Shown here one piece after another: positions 14,067-22,389 of a DNA stretch of 46,555 nucleotides; within the stretch, counting starts at the first letter, position 1; each line of letters begins with the position of its first letter. The position numbers were made by a program, and so were the translations under genes. The DNA is from DATDXV01 sp035289205. Its GTDB lineage: Archaea > Aenigmatarchaeota > Aenigmatarchaeia > Aenigmatarchaeales > DATDXV01. The stretch spans positions 1 to 46,555 of the forward strand of contig DATDXV010000014.1 in the NCBI GenBank assembly GCA_035289205.1. Reading direction: 5' to 3'. The notes under the pieces were generated by a model that was not told the origin of the DNA, made no database searches, and saw nothing but the letters and a program-made list of their open reading frames with translations.

Positions 14067-14552
14067 CTACTTTATTGCATCGTAAATAGCCAGATATCCC
14101 TTCTCTGCCAAGAATGCCTGGTCCTTCAGGACTTCCACACTGAGGATTTTTTCACTGCTCATGGCCTTCGCCTCGGCAATTATATCTGCAGCGGCATAAA
14201 GCCTGGCAAACCCCGCGCTGTCTGTCACAAACCTTATGTCAGGGTTCTGCGCAGCGCCCTCTGTTGTAGTGGGATAATTATTATTGATGGTTGTTGTGAA
14301 TCTTTTGTCAAGATCAGTGACATAGGACTCTATAACGGGCAGTTCGCTGGATGTGATGGATGGGTGAAGCTTGTATGCCCCCACTTCATTTAGGAGCCAG
14401 CTCACGTGCCCCACAGCAATCTCCTGCGGGGAGCTTAGGGGCGGCTTGGGAATGTTCGGTTTTGCCACAAAACTCGGGTTCAGGATGAAGAAATAGGCAT
14501 AGATAACCAATAGGACAACTACTCCCGCTGCAGCCAAGATCCTCTTATCCAT
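14067..14552 (-). CDS. Membrane-anchored protein of unknown function
   Basis: The 161-aa product begins with Lys-Arg and one strong hydrophobic helix (about 5-27), followed by a Pro-rich linker and a mostly helical outer domain. No catalytic motif is visible. The stop adjoins the CCA end of tRNA-Leu, on the opposite strand. The ATG is 26 bases from a TATA-like box shared with uppS. It could be a periplasm-like anchored protein; function is unknown. Confidence 0.7.
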   Translation of the reverse strand: MDKRILAAAGVVVLLVIYAYFFILNPSFVAKPNIPKPPLSSPQEIAVGHVSWLLNEVGAYKLHPSITSSELPVIESYVTDLDKRFTTTINNNYPTTTEGAAQNPDIRFVTDSAGFARLYAAADIIAEAKAMSSEKILSVEVLKDQAFLAEKGYLAIYDAIK

Positions 14553-14572
14553 GGCTATGTTATAGGTTCATA

Positions 14573-14584
14573 ATATTTTAAATA
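14573..14584. promoter_or_regulatory. Shared divergent TATA-like box
   Basis: ATATTTTAAATA is centred 26 bases from the minus-strand ATG at 14552 and about 36 bases before the GTG of uppS at 14615, which would leave uppS a leader of about 10 nt. Confidence 0.45.
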
Positions 14585-14614
14585 CAGCTATTCACCTATT
14601 CCTATAGTGATAAT

Positions 14615-15319
14615 GTGACAGACCCTCTGCATGTGGCCATAATCATGGACGGCAATCGTAGGCTGGCGAAGCGACTGATGAAGGAGCCATGGAAGGGGCA
14701 TGAATACGGGGCTAAGAAGGTGTATGATTTCCTGGGATGGTGCAAGGAACTTAACATAAAATATGTCACGCTTTATTCGTTCTCCATACAGAACTTCTCG
14801 AGGCCAAAAGAGGAATTCGACTTCTTGATGGATCTCTTTGAAAGAGAATTCAAGAGCATTACAGATCCTAATCACGATGCCCACAAAAACAAGATAAGAG
14901 TCAGGGTGATGGGAAGGGTCTGGATGCTTCCTGAGAGGGTGCAGAAGGCGATAAGGGATGCGGAAGAAGCGACAAAAAACTATAATGACTATCACGTCAA
15001 CTTTGCGATCGCATATGGCGGACAGGAGGAAATAACTGATGGCGTGAGGGATATCGCAAAGAAAGTTTCCGAAGGGATACTGAAACCGGAGGATATAGAC
15101 GAACAACTAATAAGGCATTCTCTCTATACAGATGGAACGCCCTATCCTGATTTTATTATGAGGACTGGTGGAGAGAAGAGAATCTCCAACTTCCTCTTGT
15201 GGCAGGGAGCTTATTCAGAACTGCTCTTCTTGGACAAGATGTGGCCAGAAATAGAGAAAGAAGACCTTGTAAAAGCTGTAGAAGAATTCAAAGCAAGAGA
15301 CAGAAGATTCGGACGCTAG
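14615..15319 (+). CDS. uppS: Cis-prenyltransferase (undecaprenyl/polyprenyl diphosphate synthase)
   Basis: It extends allylic diphosphates with isopentenyl units in Z configuration, making the long polyprenol carrier for glycan export and N-glycosylation. Key residues of the 234-aa protein: Ile-Met-Asp-Gly-Asn-Arg-Arg near 10-16 (catalytic Asp), Gly-x-x-Tyr-Gly-Ala-Lys-Lys-Val near 30, Thr-Leu-Tyr-Ser-Phe-Ser near 53, Phe-Ala-x-Ala-Tyr-Gly-Gly near 132, and Arg-Thr-Gly-Gly-Glu near 182. The start is GTG; an ATG two bases earlier is immediately followed by a stop in its frame. Convergent overlap of four bases with lysS. Confidence 0.95.
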   Translation: MTDPLHVAIIMDGNRRLAKRLMKEPWKGHEYGAKKVYDFLGWCKELNIKYVTLYSFSIQNFSRPKEEFDFLMDLFEREFKSITDPNHDAHKNKIRVRVMGRVWMLPERVQKAIRDAEEATKNYNDYHVNFAIAYGGQEEITDGVRDIAKKVSEGILKPEDIDEQLIRHSLYTDGTPYPDFIMRTGGEKRISNFLLWQGAYSELLFLDKMWPEIEKEDLVKAVEEFKARDRRFGR

Positions 15320-16941
15320 ACCTTCTCTAGGATCTTTGCAACCTTCTCCTTCCCTAAAGCCATTATGAAAGGAGCCAGTCTTGGGCCTCTCTCCTTTCCC
15401 AAGATAACCAAGTATGCGGCCGCAAAGAGCTCCTTTGCATCTATGCCGCTCTTCTCTGATATCTCAAAGAACTTCTCGTAGAGCTGCTTCTCTGTCAATT
15501 TCTTATTAAGTTCAGAGGCAAGAAGCTTCATTGCTTTCTTCTGGCCGCTGCTTAATCTGCTTAGAATTTCTTTAGACGGCTCTTCAACAACTTCTATCCT
15601 GTACTCTTCAGGAGCATAGTTCTCTACCCAGAACTTCGCCGCCTTCAGCCTCTCTTCGATCTGCTTCTGCTCATCTGAAGAAAGCTTGCCTTCTATATGC
15701 CCAGTAGATTTAAGAATCTCTATAGAATCTGCAAGCGCTTTGCCACTGGAAACTGTCTGTGCAATAGTTGAAGCAAATGCAAATGGTATTCTAAGGGGCT
15801 TTTTCTTTGGAATCTCTTTCATAGAAAAGAAATAGGATCTCTGGATATTGACCTTCTCTCTGGCATCTGTAATGGAGTCTATGCTGAAAAACTGTTCCTC
15901 CAGCTTGTCGAATTCGTCAGCCAGCTTGAATATCTCTTTCAGTTCAATATCCCTCTGGCGCGTCGGCCTCTTCGTGTAGAAGTACATGAACACCTCAGGC
16001 TCCATTATCTTCAACATGTCCTGCACGATGTAGACATTCCCTTTGCTTGCAGACATCTTCTCGCCGTTCACAAGGAAGAACTCATAGACATATGGTATCG
16101 GCGGTTCTATGCCGAAGATCTGTCTGGCAACATCAACACCGCTCTTCCATGAACCTTCCCAATGGTCCTTTCCCATAGGTTCGAAAGTTGTATTGAATAT
16201 CCCCCATAAAGCGGGCCATTCGAATCTCCACTGCAGCTTCCCTTCTGACCATGGAACCTCTGACTCCTCTCCGCACCCCTCAGCCCTCTTTTGCTTTATG
16301 GATTTGCCGCCGCAGATGAAATGAACTGTTTTCTTCTTCAAATCAAAGGAATCAATATTGCTAAGAGTCCCGCATTTCGGGCATATTGCATCGAACGGTA
16401 TGTACTTCTCTGTCTTTGTCTGCTGATATTTCGCAGCTATCTTTCCTGCCGTATCAGCTTTCTCAAAGACCATCCTTATGTAAGGCTCGAGTTTTCCCTG
16501 CTTATAGAGCTCGTCAACAGAATGCAACTCAGGCCTCATGCCCAATACATAAACGCCGTCCATCCATACTTTGGTAAAATGTACTGACCATGACTTGCAA
16601 CAACTAAACGGATCAGGAATTCTGCAGAGTGGTTTGCCAAGATAAGGCTTCATGTCCATCAGATCCTTTGTAAGATGCCAATTGCCTTTCAGGTCCGCTA
16701 ACTTGTATGGAATATCCTTCAGAGGGTCCCTGTCGTCAGTTGTATGAACAAACGTGCACTTCTCACCCATCTCAAGAAGAGCCTTGTAGGGGAAATACGC
16801 CCTGATCACATCATTGATATTTCCTATATGCTTTCCGCCGGAAGGTGTCTGCTGGCACTTTATGTTTGCGATTCTCTTCTCCGTTTTTGTCCTCGCAACT
16901 ATCTGTCTCGCTAATTGGTCTGCCCAAAAGAGCTCTTCCAT
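15316..16941 (-). CDS. lysS: Lysyl-tRNA synthetase, class I
   Basis: The archaeal class I enzyme charges tRNA-Lys and is unrelated to bacterial LysRS II. The 541-aa product has the class I signatures Pro-Ser-Gly-Gly-x-His-Ile-Gly-Asn near 33-41 (HIGH) and Lys-Met-Ser-Ala-Ser at 295-299 (KMSKS), plus a Cys-Pro-Lys-Cys zinc knuckle near 190 and a second Cys-Gly segment before the KMSKS. The C-terminal helical anticodon-binding domain is present. The start lies about 20 bases from a TATA-like box shared with the site-2 protease gene. Confidence 0.97.
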   Translation of the reverse strand: MEELFWADQLARQIVARTKTEKRIANIKCQQTPSGGKHIGNINDVIRAYFPYKALLEMGEKCTFVHTTDDRDPLKDIPYKLADLKGNWHLTKDLMDMKPYLGKPLCRIPDPFSCCKSWSVHFTKVWMDGVYVLGMRPELHSVDELYKQGKLEPYIRMVFEKADTAGKIAAKYQQTKTEKYIPFDAICPKCGTLSNIDSFDLKKKTVHFICGGKSIKQKRAEGCGEESEVPWSEGKLQWRFEWPALWGIFNTTFEPMGKDHWEGSWKSGVDVARQIFGIEPPIPYVYEFFLVNGEKMSASKGNVYIVQDMLKIMEPEVFMYFYTKRPTRQRDIELKEIFKLADEFDKLEEQFFSIDSITDAREKVNIQRSYFFSMKEIPKKKPLRIPFAFASTIAQTVSSGKALADSIEILKSTGHIEGKLSSDEQKQIEERLKAAKFWVENYAPEEYRIEVVEEPSKEILSRLSSGQKKAMKLLASELNKKLTEKQLYEKFFEISEKSGIDAKELFAAAYLVILGKERGPRLAPFIMALGKEKVAKILEKV

Positions 16942-16954
16942 GGAATCATCTGAA

Positions 16955-16965
16955 CATTTATATAC
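16955..16965. promoter_or_regulatory. Shared divergent TATA-like box, lysS and site-2 protease
   Basis: CATTTATATAC is centred about 26 bases before the protease ATG (16987, plus) and about 20 bases from the lysS ATG (16941, minus). The whole intergenic space is 45 bases. Confidence 0.5.
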
Positions 16966-16986
16966 GATGTATGCTAAAAAGCTTAC

Positions 16987-18132
16987 ATGATTGACCTTTA
17001 TACGCTATCGGTTCTGGCATTTGCGCTCTTCATAGGGTATGTCCTATACAAAGACAGGAAGAATATTGAAAGAAAGTATTACGTATTGTTCATAAGAAGA
17101 ACAAAAAGATTCGGCGACATAATAAGCGATCTTGCAAAGGCATGGCCAACGTACTGGAAGTTCCTCTATACGGTAGGGGTGTTTGTATGCCTATATTATA
17201 TGCTTCAGGGAGTATACCTGCTGACGCTCCTAGCATCTGACATAGCCACAGGGGCAGTGAAGCAGCCCGGTCTGCAGCTTATCCTGCCGACAATATCTGC
17301 AACAGGGTCAGCGGGCCCTGGATACATACTGATACCGTTCTGGTTCTGGATAATAACGCTCGGCATAATCCTGATAAGCCATGAGTTTTCGCACGGGGTC
17401 ATAGCGAGAGCGGAGAAGGTCAAGCTCAAGTCTGTTGGCCTGTTTCTTCTTGCCATTTTTCCAGGAGCCTTTGTCGAGCCTGAAGACAGGCAGGTAAAGA
17501 AGCTGGGGACGCTGGCAAAGCTAAGAATTTTCTCCGCCGGGTCCTTTGCAAATTTCCTTATTGCCTCAACAATACTGATATTCCTGTCATACGTGCTCTG
17601 GCCAATTATAACAGATCCCGGAATACAGGTTCTTGACGTGAAAGAGGGCTCTGCCGCCGCCTTGGCAGGCATGAAGCCTGGGGAGATAATTACAGGAATC
17701 AACGGGAACGAAATACAAACCAGTTACAACGAATACATGGCCGGAAGGGGGTACTTCTACGAGGAGTTAGGAGCGCTAGAACTTGGGGAGAGATTGAGCA
17801 TTGCCACAGACAAAGGAAACTACAATGTAGCTGTCGGAGAGCTGAACAGGGCTCCTTCCATAGGAATACAGTATGCGCCTATCTTCACAGTAAACGCAGA
17901 ATTCCTGATGAGCACAGTAGTGCCGCTCTTTACAATGATATGGATACTCTCATTCGCTGTAGGACTGGTAAACATACTTCCCATGCATCCGCTTGATGGG
18001 GGGCTGATGTTCGAAGCTGTGGCGCAGAGGATATCCAAAAAACATTCAAAGAAAATAGTGAAGTTCGTTACATATGCTGTTCTATTTGTATTGCTCTACG
18101 ACTTCTTCGGCCCCTTCTTTAGATTATCTTAA
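16987..18132 (+). CDS. Site-2 protease (M50 family) with PDZ domain
   Basis: An intramembrane zinc protease of 381 aa. It has an N-terminal helix, a helix carrying His132-Glu133-Phe-Ser-His136 (HExxH), a PDZ-like domain at about 205-280 with Gly-Ser-Ala-Ala-Ala-Leu-Ala-Gly-Met-Lys-Pro-Gly, and the third metal ligand in Asn-Ile-Leu-Pro-Met-His-Pro-Leu-Asp-Gly-Gly (Asn329 to Gly339, Asp337). Such enzymes cut membrane-bound regulators or leftover signal peptides. Substrate unknown. Its end overlaps the end of nusA on the other strand by 14 bases. Confidence 0.93.
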   Translation: MIDLYTLSVLAFALFIGYVLYKDRKNIERKYYVLFIRRTKRFGDIISDLAKAWPTYWKFLYTVGVFVCLYYMLQGVYLLTLLASDIATGAVKQPGLQLILPTISATGSAGPGYILIPFWFWIITLGIILISHEFSHGVIARAEKVKLKSVGLFLLAIFPGAFVEPEDRQVKKLGTLAKLRIFSAGSFANFLIASTILIFLSYVLWPIITDPGIQVLDVKEGSAAALAGMKPGEIITGINGNEIQTSYNEYMAGRGYFYEELGALELGERLSIATDKGNYNVAVGELNRAPSIGIQYAPIFTVNAEFLMSTVVPLFTMIWILSFAVGLVNILPMHPLDGGLMFEAVAQRISKKHSKKIVKFVTYAVLFVLLYDFFGPFFRLS

Positions 18133-18517
18133 GAGACTTGATGTTGTTGTTTCTCTCTAAGAAGGCCCGGAGAGCATCGATGTTCGTGCCGTCCTTCCCT
18201 ATGACCTTTCCCTTCATCTTCGACTCGACAGAAACAACTGCGCTGTCTGCGCTGAGTTCGATCTTCCTTGCAGCGGGAATCAGGTTCTTTATGAACTGCT
18301 CCGTGTTTTCATCCCATTCAAAGATCTTTATCGGCTTCTGCAGAAGCTTTTCCGCGGTCTTGACAGCCATACCGTCCTTGCCTATCGCCTTTCCCGCCTT
18401 GCCTGGACTCACAAGAAAATAAAGCGTCTCCCCCTTCACGCAGTCTCTCACTTCGGTTTTGGTTATGTCCTCGAATGCTGTTATTGCCCTCAGCGTATCG
18501 GTATCGAAATCTCTCAT
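18119..18517 (-). CDS. nusA: NusA-like transcription termination/antitermination factor
   Basis: The archaeal form consists only of two KH domains. In this 132-aa product the two Gly-Lys-x-Gly-type loops appear as Ala-Ile-Gly-Lys-Asp-Gly and Val-Ile-Gly-Lys-Asp-Gly. I chose the ATG at 18517 because it overlaps the end of rpl30e (ATGA) and keeps the family N-terminus; a longer frame to 18559 adds 14 unrelated residues. It is the last gene of the rpo operon, in its usual archaeal place after rpl30e. Confidence 0.95.
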   Translation of the reverse strand: MRDFDTDTLRAITAFEDITKTEVRDCVKGETLYFLVSPGKAGKAIGKDGMAVKTAEKLLQKPIKIFEWDENTEQFIKNLIPAARKIELSADSAVVSVESKMKGKVIGKDGTNIDALRAFLERNNNIKSLKII

Positions 18518-18777
18518 TTGTTTATCACCAGGACAGATACGTGGAACGGCTTTCCGCAAAACACGCCAAGCTGCTTTCCGGTTCCGTCAAATTCCATTAC
18601 ATTCTCCTTATATGTTTTGACGAGGGTATTCTTAAAATCAGCTGGACAGTTGAGAGATATGACAACCAGTTCCGCCTTTCCGGACTTTATCGACTTTACA
18701 GTGTTCCTGTACCCGAAAAGCACCCTCTTCTTTTCAACCGCAGCTTTCAATTTTTCCTTGTAATCTGTCTCTTTCAT
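18514..18777 (-). CDS. rpl30e: 50S ribosomal protein L30e
   Basis: The 87-aa protein has the L30e/L7Ae-like fold: a Gly-x-x-x-Thr-Val-Lys-Ser-Ile-Lys-Ser-Gly-Lys-Ala segment near 22-35, Val-Val-Ile-Ser-Leu-Asn-Cys-Pro-Ala-Asp near 39-48 and a Gly-Thr-Gly-x-x-Leu-Gly segment near 65-71. Position between rpoA2 and nusA is the standard archaeal order. Four bases separate it from rpoA2 and it overlaps nusA by four. Confidence 0.93.
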   Translation of the reverse strand: MKETDYKEKLKAAVEKKRVLFGYRNTVKSIKSGKAELVVISLNCPADFKNTLVKTYKENVMEFDGTGKQLGVFCGKPFHVSVLVINK

Positions 18778-18781
18778 GGAA

Positions 18782-19918
18782 TCACTTCTTTGGCTTGAAA
18801 ACCAACTTGAACATTCCCGTTCCGACAGGAACCACCTGGTTTATCATGACGTTCTCTACGATGCTGTCAAGCGTATCCCTTTCCGAAGTAACAGCCGCCT
18901 TGGTCAGATGCTTTATTGTCTCCTCGAAGTTTGCCCTTGCAAGGACAGAGCCCTTTGCACCCGCCACCCCGTACCTGCCGATTGCCTTAACCTTTCCGTC
19001 CGCTGTCATGACATCTGCAACCAGCATCAGATGCCTTATGTCCACATCAAGGCCCTGCTCGCCTATGATTCTTGAGGATTCTTTCACTATGGCATTTCTC
19101 GCAGCCTCGATCCCAAGGACCTTTGCTATCTCATGTATGTTGTTTGTGGTTGTCCTTGTTATGTCAATCCCTTCAAACTCCAGGACCTTTGCAAGATTTG
19201 TTCCGACCGTGTTAAGAACCCATTCTCCGTCCTTCTGCGTGACTATGATCTGCTCGATGTCCTTGATGCCGCTTATGTGGGCATCCATTGCCTTTGCCCT
19301 CAGCTTTTGCATCGCCTTTACAGTTGCCTCGTCCTTTGTCTTTATGGAAACACCGTCGCCGCTTTCCTTTACATTTACACCCTTCAGCTGTTCCTTGAGC
19401 GCATCAACGACCTTGCTTGCCCTTACACCCTTCTCTCTCATGAGTTTCGGATCAAGCGCAACGTCTATCTGCATCTTCAGCAGGTCAACAGCGCTGCTTG
19501 TTGCTATGTCCTTTAATGCAACCATCTTGATCTCATTCGCAATGTCCTTTGCCTTTTCTGCCGTGTTGTGCTTGCTCTGCAGGTAGATTACCATCATGGG
19601 AGTAGTAGGGCTTCTTCTGGCATCGAATATCTCTACAAGCCTTGGCAATCCCAGGGTTACCTTTACCTCTGCAGCACCAGCAACGTGGTAGGAACGCATC
19701 GTCAGCTGCGTTGATGGCTCAGAGATGCTCTGTGCGCTGACAACGCCAACTGCCTCACCGCACTCAAATTTGCTCTTATTGTAAACTTCAACAACTTTCT
19801 TCACTATCCTTTCCTTCTGCGCCTCGGCTGGTTTGTACTCCTTGAAGAGAGCCTTGAGCTCATCAATCATCTTCGGCGGCAAAATCTTTTCTGCTTCGTT
19901 TATATCCATAATCATCAC
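18782..19918 (-). CDS. rpoA2: DNA-directed RNA polymerase subunit A''
   Basis: The C-terminal third of the largest polymerase subunit, split as in all archaea. The 378-aa product includes the trigger-loop and jaw region: Gly-Glu-Ala-Val-Gly-Val-Val-Ser-Ala-Gln-Ser-Ile-Ser-Glu-Pro near 57-71 followed by Thr-Gln-Leu-Thr-Met-Arg-Ser-Tyr-His, and Gly-Val-Pro-like Leu-Gly-Leu-Pro-Arg-Leu-Val-Glu-Ile-Phe-Asp. It overlaps rpoA1 by four bases (ATGA), so the two halves are made in step. Confidence 0.98.
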   Translation of the reverse strand: MMIMDINEAEKILPPKMIDELKALFKEYKPAEAQKERIVKKVVEVYNKSKFECGEAVGVVSAQSISEPSTQLTMRSYHVAGAAEVKVTLGLPRLVEIFDARRSPTTPMMVIYLQSKHNTAEKAKDIANEIKMVALKDIATSSAVDLLKMQIDVALDPKLMREKGVRASKVVDALKEQLKGVNVKESGDGVSIKTKDEATVKAMQKLRAKAMDAHISGIKDIEQIIVTQKDGEWVLNTVGTNLAKVLEFEGIDITRTTTNNIHEIAKVLGIEAARNAIVKESSRIIGEQGLDVDIRHLMLVADVMTADGKVKAIGRYGVAGAKGSVLARANFEETIKHLTKAAVTSERDTLDSIVENVMINQVVPVGTGMFKLVFKPKK

Positions 19919-22389
19919 TTGACAACGGTCTGGACAATAGCTCTCAGGTCGAGCTTGCCCCAGTCAGCCTTTGCAGGATCAATAAAGTCCTCACCAGGAA
20001 CGAACTGGATAATGATGCCTCTGTTATCCCTGATTGTTCCATCATATCCGAGCTTCAGGTCTTGCAGGGCGTTCATCAGCCTTCTCTCAAGATAACCGCT
20101 ATGCCTTGTTCTAAGGCCCTTGTCCATGAGCGATTCCCTGCCAGACATTGCATCAAAGAAGAATTCGAACGGGTGAAGACCTGATCGGAAGCTGTTCTTT
20201 ATGAAACCATGCGCTAATGGCGAAAGATCTCCTACAGCAAAATGGGCAAGAGTCCTTCCCGTGTAACCTCTCTGAGCCCTCTCTCCAAGTATCCTTGCCT
20301 GGCCAACAAGACCGGAGAGCTGGGTAATATGGGTCATTGAACCGACAGCTCCAGACGTTGCCATAGTCAAAACAGCATTCTCCCTGAAGGAGGGCTCGAT
20401 TATTCTTCCTGCATCCTCGCTTACCTTTGAGAGGACCTTGAGTATGTTTGCCTCGAGGCTCTTCTCCGCGCTCATTCCTGCAAGAACCTCTATCTTCCCC
20501 TCCTTATGAATCTGTATCAGTCTCTCAACATCTGCCTCGCCCTTTTCTATGACTGCTTTTATCTTCTGGTTGGCCTCGTCGGAGAGGCCGAAGTCATCGA
20601 TGCTCAAGCTGAATCCTACAAGATCAAGATATTTTATGCCCAATGCTGCTGTTCTATCTATAAACTTTGCAGCTTCCTCGCTTCCGTATAATCTTTCTAT
20701 GATGTCTATCAGCTTTCCTGACTCCTTTCCTACAGCCTTGCTGTCAACGCTGCCAGCGATAAGCTTGCCGTTCCTTATGACCATGTAATCATCCCTCTCG
20801 CATTCCTCTTTCTTGCACGGATCCTTCCATGCCTTTGTCTTGAACTCGACGCTCAGGTCCTTTGGCATTGTAGCAGAAAAGATATCCTTCCCCCTCACCT
20901 TATCCTTCAGATCCTCCTGGATTATCCCTATGTTGGCAAGCATATTGAAAGCATTCTTTGCGCTGACAGAGTTCTCTTTTCTAGTCAGAGAGTAGAGACC
21001 GGAGATATGATCCTTAACGCATCCTATTATAGGCCCGCCGAACCTTGGCGAACGTATGTGCTTCTCAACCAACATCAGCATCTTTGCCTCGGCTCTTGCC
21101 TCCTCTGTCTGAGGCACATGGATATTCATCTCGTCACCGTCGAAGTCGGCGTTGTATGGAGGACAGACTGCGGGATTAAGTGTCATTGTTCTCCATGGAG
21201 TCACTCTGACTTTGTGCGCCATTATTGACATTCTATGAAGCGAAGGCTGCCTGTTGAATAAAACAATATCGCCGTTCTGCATCTGCCGTTCGATTGTATA
21301 ACCAACTCCGACCTCCTGCAGGATTTCTTCTTTGTTCTCTGCGGTTACCTTCTTCTTCTTTCCGTCCGGTCTTATTATATAATTGACGCAAGGCCAGTGC
21401 GGAACATTCAGTATCAAGGACTTTACATAATCAATGTTCTTCTCATGCACGACAACCGGTACTGTCAGCTCCTTTGCTATTATGAGCGGGACCCCCACTT
21501 CGTTTATGCTTATGGAAGGCTCTGGAGAGATAACGCTTCTTGCAGAGAAGTTGACCCTCTTGCCTGCTAAGTTATGTCGGAATCTTCCCTCTTTCGACTT
21601 CAGCCTGTCTGCAAGAGTTTTCAGCGGTCTTCCCGACCTGTGCCTTGCTGCTGGAATTCCAGAGAGTTCATTGTCAAAATAAGTAGCAACATGATACTGC
21701 AAAAGTTCCCATAGGTCTCCGATAATGAAGTCAGGAGCGCCGATGCTGATGTTATCCCTCAGCCTCTGATTGATTCTTACTATATCCACAAGCTTATGTG
21801 TCAGGTCGTCCTCGCTCCTCTCGCCCGTCTCAAGAGTAATTGATGGCCTTACAAGAACAGGCGGGACCGGAAAGACTGTTATAAGCAACCACTCAGGCCT
21901 TCCTCCCATTATGCCTAGGAGCTTGACATCCTCATCGCTTATCTTCTCGAATCTCTCTCTGACCTGCAGGTTTGTCAGTTGCGTCTCCCCTTCAAGGAAG
22001 CCGTAAGGCTTCTCAAACTTTATCGGCAGCTGCTCTGCTGAGCAGTGAGGACATTTCTTTATCTGTGTTGTTGCGCTTGTTGAAATAAGCTTGCTGCAAG
22101 AGCTGCAGATTATCTTTAGCAATTTGTAGATTAGTTTTGCATAGAGGACATGAACAACAGGCCTGATCAGCTCAATGTAACCAAAATGTCCCATGCAGGC
22201 GTCCATGGTCAGGCCGCAGGTCCTGCATCTAAGACCAGGATCAATCACGCCAAGCCTGGGATCCATGATTCCTCCCTCTAGGGGGAAGCCGTCGTTATCA
22301 TACAAATCAGCTTTTGTCAGCTCAACTACCGCAATCTTCTTTATCATCTGCGGGGATAACAGATTGAAATCAATTGATTTTATCTGCAT
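19915..22389 (-). CDS. rpoA1: DNA-directed RNA polymerase subunit A'
   Basis: The 824-aa subunit carries the catalytic Mg-binding motif Asn-Ala-Asp-Phe-Asp-Gly-Asp-Glu-Met-Asn at 413-422, an N-terminal zinc clamp with Cys-x2-Cys groups (about 56-66), a second CxxC pair near 95-117, and the bridge-helix region Thr-Ser-Gly-Ala-Val-Gly-Ser near 684. It lies directly after rpoB with no gap and before rpoA2. It is slightly shorter than many A' subunits but no essential part is obviously missing. Confidence 0.98.
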   Translation of the reverse strand: MQIKSIDFNLLSPQMIKKIAVVELTKADLYDNDGFPLEGGIMDPRLGVIDPGLRCRTCGLTMDACMGHFGYIELIRPVVHVLYAKLIYKLLKIICSSCSKLISTSATTQIKKCPHCSAEQLPIKFEKPYGFLEGETQLTNLQVRERFEKISDEDVKLLGIMGGRPEWLLITVFPVPPVLVRPSITLETGERSEDDLTHKLVDIVRINQRLRDNISIGAPDFIIGDLWELLQYHVATYFDNELSGIPAARHRSGRPLKTLADRLKSKEGRFRHNLAGKRVNFSARSVISPEPSISINEVGVPLIIAKELTVPVVVHEKNIDYVKSLILNVPHWPCVNYIIRPDGKKKKVTAENKEEILQEVGVGYTIERQMQNGDIVLFNRQPSLHRMSIMAHKVRVTPWRTMTLNPAVCPPYNADFDGDEMNIHVPQTEEARAEAKMLMLVEKHIRSPRFGGPIIGCVKDHISGLYSLTRKENSVSAKNAFNMLANIGIIQEDLKDKVRGKDIFSATMPKDLSVEFKTKAWKDPCKKEECERDDYMVIRNGKLIAGSVDSKAVGKESGKLIDIIERLYGSEEAAKFIDRTAALGIKYLDLVGFSLSIDDFGLSDEANQKIKAVIEKGEADVERLIQIHKEGKIEVLAGMSAEKSLEANILKVLSKVSEDAGRIIEPSFRENAVLTMATSGAVGSMTHITQLSGLVGQARILGERAQRGYTGRTLAHFAVGDLSPLAHGFIKNSFRSGLHPFEFFFDAMSGRESLMDKGLRTRHSGYLERRLMNALQDLKLGYDGTIRDNRGIIIQFVPGEDFIDPAKADWGKLDLRAIVQTVVK